Shown piece by piece: positions 1-7,228 of a stretch of DNA of 64,000 nt. The translations under genes and the position numbers were made by a program. Numbering within the stretch: position 1 is the first letter of the stretch; the number at the start of each line of letters is the position of its first letter. A model generated the notes under the pieces. That model saw nothing but the letters and a program-made list of their open reading frames with translations. It had not been told where the DNA came from and did no database searches. The DNA is from Chitinophagaceae bacterium (GTDB lineage Bacteria; Bacteroidota; Bacteroidia; Chitinophagales; Chitinophagaceae): positions 62,001 to 126,000 of the forward strand of contig PMSV01000002.1 in assembly GCA_003168265.1 (NCBI GenBank). The letters are read 5' to 3'.

Positions 1-1701
1 CAGGTTATCAAGATCGATGAATACGAAAAAAGGCTCAATGACTTCTTTGATAAGAACCCTTCCCTGAGAGTGCCGCTTTCTCCTAAACAGGAAGGGGAAT
101 GGTTCCCGCAAGCCCTTAATATTTTGCTGCCCATCCTCATTTTTGTGCTCTTGTGGATCCTCATCATGCGTAAGATGGGTGGACAGTCAGGAAGCGGAGG
201 TCCGGGCGGAATCTTCAATATCGGCAAATCCAAAGCCACCCTTTTTGATAAGGGAACCAAGGTCAATATCACATTCAGTGACGTAGCCGGTTTGGATGAG
301 GCCAAGGTCGAAGTGATGGAAATAGTCGATTTTCTTAAAAATCCCAAAAAATATACGGCATTAGGAGGTAAGATCCCAAAAGGCGCTTTGCTAGTAGGCC
401 CTCCCGGGACGGGGAAAACACTTCTTGCCAAGGCAATGGCAGGGGAAGCCCAGGTCCCTTTCTTTTCCATGAGCGGTTCTGATTTTGTCGAATTATTTGT
501 AGGTGTCGGAGCCAGCAGGGTAAGGGATTTATTTAAGCAGGCCAGGGAGAAAGCTCCATGTGTGATCTTTATTGATGAAATCGATGCGATAGGCAGAGCG
601 AGGGGTAAGAATGCTATTATGAGCAATGATGAAAGAGAAAGCACGCTAAATCAACTTCTTGTTGAAATGGACGGGTTCGGAGGGGATAGCGGCATCATAG
701 TACTTGCTGCAACCAACCGCCCCGATGTGCTCGACACTGCCTTATTAAGGCCAGGCCGGTTTGACCGCCAAATCTCGATCGACAAACCAGATCTGAAGGG
801 CCGCGAAGCTATTTTCAAGGTTCACTTGAAGCCGATCAAGATCTCAAATAAACTGGATATTCATAAACTGGCTGAACAGACGCCTGGTTTTGCAGGGGCG
901 GATATTGCTAATGTTTGTAACGAAGCGGCGCTGATTGCAGCAAGAAAAGGAAAGGAAACGGTTGAAATGGAAGATTTTCAGGATGCGGTGGATAGAGTTA
1001 TTGGTGGCCTGGAGAAAAAGAACAAGATCATATCGCCGGATGAAAAGAGAATCATTGCCTACCATGAAGCCGGCCATGCGATATGCGGATGGTACCTGGA
1101 ACATGCCTATCCCTTGCTTAAAGTAACGATCGTTCCAAGGGGAGTCGCGGCACTTGGCTACGCCCAATACACACCTAAGGAACAATATCTTTATAATACG
1201 GATCAATTGTTCGACCAGATTTGCATGACCCTTGGCGGAAGGGCCAGTGAGGATCTCAATTTTGGAAAGATTTCCACCGGAGCGCAGAATGACTTGCAGC
1301 AAGTCACCAAGATCGCCTATGCAATGGTGACCGTTTACGGGATGAATGAGAAAATTGGAAATGTGAGCTTTTTTGATCCCCAGGTTGAAAATACCTTTAC
1401 TAAACCCTATTCTGAAGAAACTTCGAAAATGATCGATGAGGAAGTCAGAAACCTGATTGAAAAGGCCTTTATCCGTACCAAACAATTGCTCACCGAAAAG
1501 AGTCGGGAGGTCATAACACTTGCTGAAGCATTATTGGCCCGGGAAGTTCTTTTTCAGAGCGATGTCGAATTGTTGATCGGGAAAAGGCCTTATGAAGAAA
1601 AAAGAGCTCTTGATGTAACAGAACATGGTACAAACGGGGAAAATGGCTCCGCAGGCGAAAAAACCAGCCCCCATCCAACTGAGGAGGAAGTCAAATCATA
1701 A
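1..1701 (+). CDS. ftsH: ATP-dependent zinc metalloprotease FtsH (5' end outside window)
   Basis: Membrane-anchored AAA+ protease that unfolds and degrades membrane and short-lived cytosolic proteins. The reading frame is open from base 1, so the start lies upstream; what is visible begins in the periplasmic part. A membrane segment ([17 protein letters not shown]) is followed by a Gly-rich linker, Walker A GPPGTGKT (about bases 397-420), Walker [12 protein letters not shown], the R-finger region RPGRFDR and the zinc motif HEAGH (bases 1063-1077). The C-terminal tail is Glu/Thr-rich and low complexity, as usual for the family. All catalytic motifs are intact. A LUD-domain gene follows after about 100 bp on the same strand, a pairing I believe is common in Bacteroidota (from memory). 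Confidence 0.97.
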   Translation, partial: QVIKIDEYEKRLNDFFDKNPSLRVPLSPKQEGEWFPQALNILLPILIFVLLWILIMRKMGGQSGSGGPGGIFNIGKSKATLFDKGTKVNITFSDVAGLDEAKVEVMEIVDFLKNPKKYTALGGKIPKGALLVGPPGTGKTLLAKAMAGEAQVPFFSMSGSDFVELFVGVGASRVRDLFKQAREKAPCVIFIDEIDAIGRARGKNAIMSNDERESTLNQLLVEMDGFGGDSGIIVLAATNRPDVLDTALLRPGRFDRQISIDKPDLKGREAIFKVHLKPIKISNKLDIHKLAEQTPGFAGADIANVCNEAALIAARKGKETVEMEDFQDAVDRVIGGLEKKNKIISPDEKRIIAYHEAGHAICGWYLEHAYPLLKVTIVPRGVAALGYAQYTPKEQYLYNTDQLFDQICMTLGGRASEDLNFGKISTGAQNDLQQVTKIAYAMVTVYGMNEKIGNVSFFDPQVENTFTKPYSEETSKMIDEEVRNLIEKAFIRTKQLLTEKSREVITLAEALLAREVLFQSDVELLIGKRPYEEKRALDVTEHGTNGENGSAGEKTSPHPTEEEVKS

Positions 1702-1803
1702 ATGAAACCGGCCTGGGCATTTATTTTGCCAGCAAGAACAATGTATAGAGCAATGATTTGGTGAGTTTCCATCTGACAACCGGGAAAAGCTATAAGTGTA
1801 CAG

Positions 1804-2448
1804 ATGAAAGTTACTCCGGCAAAAGAAAATATTCTGAGAAGGATCAGGCAGGCGTTGAGTCATTCAACGCCTATTCCTTTTCCACATAGGGAGGGAGGCA
1901 ACCCGATTTTTGAGCCGGGCCAGCAAGAAATGGAAGTGGACTTTGCACAGAAATTTACAGGCCTCCAGGGAAAGTTTATTTATTGCTCCGGAAAAGAGGA
2001 ACTGCTTACCCATTTGGGCGACCTTATCGCGTTATATCATTGGAAGGATGTCTTCTGCCGTGAGGAGGATCTGAAGAAGATATTCTATGAAAAATTTGCT
2101 CCGATCATTTCTGATAAAGACCTTAATACCTGCGGTGCCTCTATCACCGGCTGCGAATTGCTGGTTGCCCGTACAGGAAGTATTGTACTGAGCGCGGCAC
2201 AACAAAGCGGCCGAACAGTTTCTGTCTATGCTCCTGTGCATATTTGCATTGCCTATACCGACCAACTGGTTTACGATATCAGGGATGCGCTGATCAAACT
2301 GAAGGAGAAGTATGGCAATCATTTACCTTCTTTCATCAATTTTGCGACCGGGCCAAGCCGTACGGCGGATATTGAAAAAACACTGGTTGTAGGTGTTCAT
2401 GGGCCGGGAGAAGTTTATGTTTTCCTGGTAGAAAAAGAAACTGATTAA
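1804..2448 (+). CDS. LUD domain protein (LutC/YkgG family)
   Basis: 214-residue soluble protein with the LUD fold known from LutC, a part of the LutABC lactate-oxidation complex. The diagnostic part is the middle, where CGASITGCELLVARTGSIVLS is followed by SGRTVSVYAPVHICI, the usual LUD core. The ATG at 1804 is the first in frame after the ftsH spacer and gives the normal family length. No lutA or lutB lies beside it, so a role in lactate oxidation is not supported by context; stand-alone LUD proteins next to ftsH have no firmly known function. The family call is secure, the role is not. Confidence 0.85.
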   Translation: MKVTPAKENILRRIRQALSHSTPIPFPHREGGNPIFEPGQQEMEVDFAQKFTGLQGKFIYCSGKEELLTHLGDLIALYHWKDVFCREEDLKKIFYEKFAPIISDKDLNTCGASITGCELLVARTGSIVLSAAQQSGRTVSVYAPVHICIAYTDQLVYDIRDALIKLKEKYGNHLPSFINFATGPSRTADIEKTLVVGVHGPGEVYVFLVEKETD

Positions 2449-2488
2449 AAATACAGCCCTTGATTGGGTCTTCATCAGGATTGAGTTT

Positions 2489-2496
2489 TACATTTG
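2489..2496 (+). promoter_or_regulatory. Bacteroidota-type -7 box (TACATTTG) upstream of lpxH-like gene
   Basis: TACATTTG fits the TAnnTTTG -7 consensus of the Bacteroidota primary sigma factor. A TTG at 2464-2466 lies 22 bases upstream as a possible -33 element. The box overlaps a possible TTG start codon at 2494, which argues for the downstream ATG at 2515 as the real start. Confidence 0.55.
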
Positions 2497-2514
2497 AGAA
2501 ATCATCCAACCGGC

Positions 2515-3300
2515 ATGGAGCTTCAAACGGGCAGGAAAATTTACTTTCTCTCGGATTTTCACTTGGGCGCGCCTGACAAAGCTTCGAGCCTTGTACGGGA
2601 AAAAAAAGCTGTTGCCTTCCTGGAAAAGCTAAAGGGCGATGCTGCAGAAATATTCATCGTTGGGGACTTATTTGACTTTTGGTATGAATACAGGAAGGTT
2701 GTCCCTAAGGGCTATACCAGGATTTTAGGAAAATTGGCCGAATTATCCGATCAAGGGATTTCCATCCATTTCTTTGTGGGCAACCATGACATGTGGATGA
2801 AGGGGTATTTCGAGGAGGAGCTAAATATTCCGGTTTATCATGAACCACGGGTTTTTGAGAGGAATGGAAAAAAAATCTTTATCGGCCATGGGGATGGCCT
2901 CGGTCCCGGGGATCATGGGTATAAATTCATCAAAAAGATCTTTCGCAGCCCGTTTTGCCAGTGGTTATTCGGTATACTGCCTCCGGCCATAGGCGTCGGG
3001 CTCGCTGATTATTTGAGCCGCCGCAGCCGTGCTTCAACGGGCATGACCGAAGAGCAATTTATGGGCGAAGACAAAGAATGGCTGGTCATTTACTGTAAGG
3101 AGATCTTAAGTCAAATCCATTATGATTATTTCCTCTTTGGCCACCGCCACCTCCCCATCGATCTGAATCTGGGATCCGGCAGCCGTTATATCAATTTAGG
3201 AGATTGGATACAATATTATACCTATGCTTCGTTTGACGGACAAATTATGGAACTGCAGTCCGCCGAACCGGGCATGGAAAATAAAATCATACGCGTGTAA
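2515..3300 (+). CDS. lpxH: UDP-2,3-diacylglucosamine diphosphatase-like metallophosphatase (LpxH family)
   Basis: Calcineurin-like phosphoesterase, 261 residues from the ATG at 2515. LpxH-type enzymes hydrolyse UDP-2,3-diacylglucosamine to lipid X in lipid A synthesis at the inner face of the cytoplasmic membrane. Metal ligands are all visible: SDFHLG (Asp14, His16), GDLFDFW (Asp51), GNHD (89-92), GHGDG and GHRHLP near the C-terminus. A hydrophobic helical stretch after GHGDG (WLFGILPPAIGVGLADYL) fits the membrane-contacting cap. An upstream TTG at 2494 is in frame but falls inside the predicted -7 box, so ATG 2515 is preferred. Its TAA abuts the next gene's ATG, so the two are probably co-transcribed. 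Confidence 0.87.
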   Translation: MELQTGRKIYFLSDFHLGAPDKASSLVREKKAVAFLEKLKGDAAEIFIVGDLFDFWYEYRKVVPKGYTRILGKLAELSDQGISIHFFVGNHDMWMKGYFEEELNIPVYHEPRVFERNGKKIFIGHGDGLGPGDHGYKFIKKIFRSPFCQWLFGILPPAIGVGLADYLSRRSRASTGMTEEQFMGEDKEWLVIYCKEILSQIHYDYFLFGHRHLPIDLNLGSGSRYINLGDWIQYYTYASFDGQIMELQSAEPGMENKIIRV

Positions 3301-4128
3301 ATGACCAAACGCATCATCATATCAGGATCGTTTTTTATAGGTTTGCTTTTAATACTCCTTTCCGGGGTAAGCGCTCAGGAGCAAAGCGGTTTTGCACTTA
3401 AAAGGTCCATCCCCGGCGATATAGTCGATTTTACCGTCGATAACACTGGAAATATCTATTTAATAAACAGGGACAATCAATTGAAAAAAATCAGCGCTGA
3501 AGGGGATTCCCTGGCTGTTTACAATGCGATCAATATCTATGGAGATATCTATTTTGTCGATGTCACCAATCCCCTGAAAATTTTGATATATTACCGGGAT
3601 TTCCTGACCATTGTTGAAGTTGACCGCTTTTTGAATATCCTTAATACCATTGATCTAAGGAGCCTGCAGATCGTACAGGTGAAGGCCATTGGGTTGGCTT
3701 ACGATAACAATATCTGGATCTATGATGAACTGGATGCCAAGCTCAAACGCATTGGGTTTGATGGGACAATCGTCGATCAGACTACCGATTTCAGGCAGCT
3801 CTTTGATTCGGTACCAGACCCTTCCACACTGATCGATCAAAACGGCTATGTCTACTTGTATGACAGTACGAAAGGAGTATATATATTCGACCATTATGGC
3901 TCTTTCAAGAATAAGGTATCCATTTTGGGCTGGCAGAATTTTCAGGTGATCGATAAATTCATGATCGGCCGTGCCGGAGCTTATTTTTATAAATACCAAT
4001 TAGGCAAAATGGACATAGAGCAGGAAGCAGTCTCGTCTGATTATATGAATGCAGGCAAAATCAGGATCACTCCGGATAAGATCTATGTATTGAAAAAGAA
4101 TTTGCTGGAGATCTACTCTAAAAGGTAA
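3301..4128 (+). CDS. secreted beta-propeller-like protein of unknown function
   Basis: 275 residues. Begins with a clear signal peptide (IIISGSFFIGLLLILLSGVSAQ, cut near residue 25). The rest is made of short repeated strand patterns such as DFTVDNTGNIYLIN, LAYDNNIWIYDELDAKLKRIG and LIDQNGYVYLYDSTKGVYIFD, which look like NHL/YncE-type propeller blades. No catalytic motif is visible. The ATG directly follows the lpxH stop codon with no spacer, implying translational coupling; whether the product is linked to lipid A metabolism is unknown. I do not recognise a named family. Confidence 0.8.
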   Translation: MTKRIIISGSFFIGLLLILLSGVSAQEQSGFALKRSIPGDIVDFTVDNTGNIYLINRDNQLKKISAEGDSLAVYNAINIYGDIYFVDVTNPLKILIYYRDFLTIVEVDRFLNILNTIDLRSLQIVQVKAIGLAYDNNIWIYDELDAKLKRIGFDGTIVDQTTDFRQLFDSVPDPSTLIDQNGYVYLYDSTKGVYIFDHYGSFKNKVSILGWQNFQVIDKFMIGRAGAYFYKYQLGKMDIEQEAVSSDYMNAGKIRITPDKIYVLKKNLLEIYSKR

Positions 4129-4171
4129 TACTTTTCATCCTTCCATTTTTTTAAGAAATGCGAAAGAGCAA

Positions 4172-4179
4172 TAAATTTG
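4172..4179 (+). promoter_or_regulatory. -7 box TAAATTTG immediately before mscS start
   Basis: Exact match to TAnnTTTG, ending only three bases before the ATG at 4183. If it works as a promoter the transcript would begin at or next to the start codon. The upstream region is T-rich but has no clear -33 TTG. Confidence 0.5.
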
Positions 4180-4182
4180 CAT

Positions 4183-5274
4183 ATGCAAGATATTTGGAAC
4201 CAGATATTCCTTAGCAATCCGCTTAGAAAATGGGTCATTGTCCTGGCTGCAATTGTACTAGCTCTTATACTGAAGCGCTTTCTTTCCCGCTATATCGCCG
4301 GCCTGGTCTTCAACCTGATCAGAAAAATGTCCGCAGGGATCGAGAAGAATTCCTTTGTCAATCTGGTAGCTGCCCCGCTTTCAAGGTTCCTGTTCATCAC
4401 TATTTCTCTCGCAGCCATCGAGAAACTCAGATTTCCTCAGGAGATCGATTTTGACCTCTTTGAAGTTTCAGCAAAAACGATATTGCACGATCTGGCAATT
4501 GCCATCGTCATTCTTGGCTTCATCTGGCTTTTGCTTCGAATCATCGATTTTATAGCACTGATCCTTGCCCATAAGGCAAGTCATAGCGGTGATCTCAGAG
4601 ATAACCAGCTCATCGTATTTTTCAGCGATTTTCTCAAAGTGGTGATTGCGATTATCGGCTTGATCATGCTCCTTTCCATAGCCTTTAATATAGAAGTATC
4701 CAGAATGACGGCGGGACTGGGATTAGCCGGAGCAGCACTTGCCCTGGCCGCCAAGGAAAGCGTGGAAAACCTGATTGCTTCCTTTATCATTTTTTTCGAT
4801 AGACCATTTACGGCCGGAGATGTAGTGAAAGTGCAGGGGTTAACAGGCAATATTGAAAGAATCGGGCTGAGAAGCACTCGGATAAGGACGGACGCAAAAA
4901 CTTATGTGACGGTCCCCAATAAGCAGATGGTTGACACTATAGTTGATAATCTCACACTCAGAACCCAGCGGAAAGCCGAAATCCGCCTTCAAATCGGGCT
5001 TTCTGTGGACAAGGAAACCATGAATAACTTTATAAACGGGATCCGCAACATAATTAAAAAACCCAGGATCATCAGTTCTTCTGTTTTTTTGAACGACATA
5101 GCCCCCAATGCATTTTGCGTGAACGCGGATTATTTCACGGAGGCCATACCGTTGGATGAATTCAATGAGATGAAACAGGGGGTGAATCTGGAAATTATGG
5201 GATTGATGTCAGCGATGGGAATAGAAATAGCAGGGGCGAGTACAGATATCAATCTAAGCAAAAAGCAAGGTTGA
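4183..5274 (+). CDS. small-conductance mechanosensitive channel (MscS family)
   Basis: 363-residue inner-membrane protein that would open under membrane tension to release osmolytes. N-terminal hydrophobic helices at about 15-35, 65-80 and 105-130 precede the family core: the Gly/Ala-rich pore helix (MTAGLGLAGAALALAAKESVENLIAS), then the beta domain FDRPFTAGDVVKVQG...GNIERIGLRSTRIRT and VTVPNKQMVD. Length and motif order are normal. ATG 4183 is chosen over the TTG at 4177, which lies inside the predicted -7 box. It is convergent with the MerR gene, leaving only 17 bp between stop codons and no visible terminator. Confidence 0.92.
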   Translation: MQDIWNQIFLSNPLRKWVIVLAAIVLALILKRFLSRYIAGLVFNLIRKMSAGIEKNSFVNLVAAPLSRFLFITISLAAIEKLRFPQEIDFDLFEVSAKTILHDLAIAIVILGFIWLLLRIIDFIALILAHKASHSGDLRDNQLIVFFSDFLKVVIAIIGLIMLLSIAFNIEVSRMTAGLGLAGAALALAAKESVENLIASFIIFFDRPFTAGDVVKVQGLTGNIERIGLRSTRIRTDAKTYVTVPNKQMVDTIVDNLTLRTQRKAEIRLQIGLSVDKETMNNFINGIRNIIKKPRIISSSVFLNDIAPNAFCVNADYFTEAIPLDEFNEMKQGVNLEIMGLMSAMGIEIAGASTDINLSKKQG

Positions 5275-5291
5275 TATTATAATGTGGCGAC

Positions 5292-5978
5292 TCAAAGATT
5301 TGCCTTGATCTCAAGTAAGAACTCCCTGACCTGATGGAGTTTTTGAATGGCAGCAAAACGCTCTTCTGCTTTTTTATTCTTTTTTAAAAAATCCTTGGCT
5401 CCTTCTATCGTATATTTCCTTTGTCGAAGCAGGTTATAGATCAGGTGTAAATTCTTGATATCTACCGGCCGAAAATGCCGGTCTCCCTTTCTGTTCTTTC
5501 GGGGTTGAAGAATATCAAATTCATTCTCCCAATACCTCAGCAAGGAATGATTCACATTGAACATTTCGGCCACTTCCCCAATGCTGTAGTATTGTTTTTT
5601 AAAGAGATCTTCATCAGCGGGGATATTTAGCAGGCCTGCTTCAGCCTCGGTTTCCTTTATTGATTTCCTGCCCCTCGTTGATTTTTTCTCAGGTTTGCCT
5701 TCTAAGCCATTTTTTACTGCAGGGGGTTCCTTTATTGTTTCCTTAGTAGTCTCAGTTGCCTGAGTAGAGGTATGTTGTTTCAAAGCCTTGATCCTTATCC
5801 CGACATTAACAGCGGGCTCTTCCGCCTTTCTTTCATGGGGAGGGGCGGCATTGTGACTTTCTAATGAGTTGGGAGCAGGCTCGTTTACCTTGTTTTCTTC
5901 CAGGTTGTTTTCTATCTGGTTTTCTTGCAAGTTATTTTCTACTCCAAAATCCAGGGTTATCTGGGACAATGTTTTCAT
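5292..5978 (-). CDS. MerR-type transcriptional regulator with long disordered N-terminus
   Basis: 228 residues. The DNA-binding MerR domain is at the C-terminal end (about 130-200: YYSIGEVAEMFNVNHSLLRYWENEF, then ...RQRKYTIEGAKDFLKK), followed by a short helix. The first roughly 125 residues are low-complexity and charged, with an Asn/Glu repeat (ENNLQEN, ENNLEEN) and a basic KKSTRGRKS patch. There is no effector-binding domain of the usual C-terminal type, so signal sensing is unclear. The start is ATG 5978 rather than TTG 5996. It lies upstream of no obvious target and runs in the same direction as the M23 peptidase gene to its right. Confidence 0.85.
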   Translation of the reverse strand: MKTLSQITLDFGVENNLQENQIENNLEENKVNEPAPNSLESHNAAPPHERKAEEPAVNVGIRIKALKQHTSTQATETTKETIKEPPAVKNGLEGKPEKKSTRGRKSIKETEAEAGLLNIPADEDLFKKQYYSIGEVAEMFNVNHSLLRYWENEFDILQPRKNRKGDRHFRPVDIKNLHLIYNLLRQRKYTIEGAKDFLKKNKKAEERFAAIQKLHQVREFLLEIKANL

Positions 5979-6101
5979 GATATCTGCAGATTGCAAAAAG
6001 CGTTCCGGTTCGTAAAGATACGGTTGTTAAAAAACACAAATTAATACACAAATGACTGTGGATAATTTGCGTAAAAACACGCATTCCAGGAATAGCAATG
6101 A

Positions 6102-7073
6102 TCAATCAAAACTCTGGTTGCTTGATGCCGCCAATTTGAGGAGGCGGTCATATTGCTCCGGGGAAATATCATTGTAGAAATAATAGACAGGATCTACAGG
6201 TTCTCCATTACGGTGAACTTCATAATGGCAATGCGGACCCGTGCTTTTTCCCGTACTGCCCACCCAACCGATTACTTCACCCCTTTTGACTTTTTGACCC
6301 GGCCTTACCTTTACCCGGAACATATGCCCGAATAAGGTCTCATAACCATATCCGTTATTGATCACCACATGATTTCCATAGCCATTACCGGTATTACCGG
6401 CAGTCACTACGGTCCCATTTGCCGTGGCATAGATGGGAGTGCCCTGCGGAGCGGCAAAATCCAGGCCTGCATGGAATTTAGTGGTTTTATAAACCGGGTC
6501 GATCCGGTATCCGAATCCGGAAGCGATCCTGCTTAGGTCTTTATTGCTGACTGGTTGGATGGCCGGAGTACAGGCCAGCAATTGCTCTTTGTTTTTTATA
6601 AATCCACCGATCTCATTGTAAGATTTATTCTGGGAGCCTATTCGGTTTTCAAGATTGGTCAGGGTATTGGCGATTGAAACAGCCAGGTTTTCCTGGTCCA
6701 TCCCTTCCACAAGTTGTATTTCCTTTTGTTGTTCCATGGCTTTTGCCCTGGCGCTGTCCGGAATGGGACTGGCTTCGAAGATCTCCCTGTAAACGTGATT
6801 GTCCCTTTTTTCCAGTTCGCTCATTTGCTCCTGCAATATTTTGATCTTGTCATCCAGTACGAAATAATTGTCTTTCAAAGCCTCATTGCTTTGAGCGAGT
6901 CTCTTTTCATTGGCCGAAGGGAAATATTTGTAAGCAATAGAAACGATGATCAGGGCAGTCACAAAGGCTGACGAAAAGAATCCTAACACGCGCAATAGTT
7001 TAATGCGAAGGGGGGTCTCCAGTTTTTCATACCGGAGCGTATTGGTGTTATAGAAGTATTTTATTTTCTTCAT
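6102..7073 (-). CDS. M23 family metallopeptidase (membrane-anchored, LytM domain)
   Basis: 323 residues from ATG 7073. One membrane helix near residues 31-48 is followed by a periplasmic helical/coiled-coil stretch and a C-terminal LytM domain. Zinc and catalytic residues are present: HAGLDFAAP (near residue 201), then FGHM and GPHCHYEVH (near 280). Such enzymes cut peptidoglycan cross-bridges; some lack the full set and only activate amidases, but this one has the full HxxxD...HxH set. An upstream-extended start at 7139 is less likely because the extra 22 residues would precede the usual cytoplasmic MKKIKYFYN start. It is divergent from alaS. Confidence 0.9.
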   Translation of the reverse strand: MKKIKYFYNTNTLRYEKLETPLRIKLLRVLGFFSSAFVTALIIVSIAYKYFPSANEKRLAQSNEALKDNYFVLDDKIKILQEQMSELEKRDNHVYREIFEASPIPDSARAKAMEQQKEIQLVEGMDQENLAVSIANTLTNLENRIGSQNKSYNEIGGFIKNKEQLLACTPAIQPVSNKDLSRIASGFGYRIDPVYKTTKFHAGLDFAAPQGTPIYATANGTVVTAGNTGNGYGNHVVINNGYGYETLFGHMFRVKVRPGQKVKRGEVIGWVGSTGKSTGPHCHYEVHRNGEPVDPVYYFYNDISPEQYDRLLKLAASSNQSFD

Positions 7074-7125
7074 CTGAACAAGCAGGCAACCTAATAAGGG
7101 TGGTTTATACACCATCCGAATGGCG

Positions 7126-7133
7126 TACATTTG
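7126..7133 (+). promoter_or_regulatory. -7 box TACATTTG for alaS (plus strand)
   Basis: Matches TAnnTTTG, with TTTA at 7103-7106 as a weak -33 element. It would give alaS a leader of about 90 bases. It lies to the left of the minus-strand promoter for the M23 gene, so the two transcripts would overlap at their 5' ends. Confidence 0.4.
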
Positions 7134-7142
7134 CACCACCTT

Positions 7143-7190
7143 AAATCAACGCAAATCAATTGCAAATCAACTGCAATTGAGGCAAATATA
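7143..7190. repeat. helically phased AAATCAA repeats between M23 gene and alaS
   Basis: AAATCAA occurs at 7143, 7153 and 7164, with related CAAT and CAAAT at 7174 and 7183, so copies are spaced about 10-11 bases, one helical turn. The block sits between the two divergent -7 boxes. It could be a bent-DNA element or a multi-copy regulator site. Confidence 0.45.
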
Positions 7191-7213
7191 ATTCTTAGAG
7201 AGCCAATTTACAA
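7183..7213 (-). promoter_or_regulatory. promoter for the M23 peptidase gene (TTG-N20-TATATTTG)
   Basis: On the minus strand TTG (7213-7211), 20 bases, then TATATTTG (7190-7183). This is a very good match to the Bacteroidota -33/-7 arrangement. It predicts an untranslated leader of about 100 bases before ATG 7073. Confidence 0.6.
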
Positions 7214-7228
7214 CCAAAGATTGCCGAT

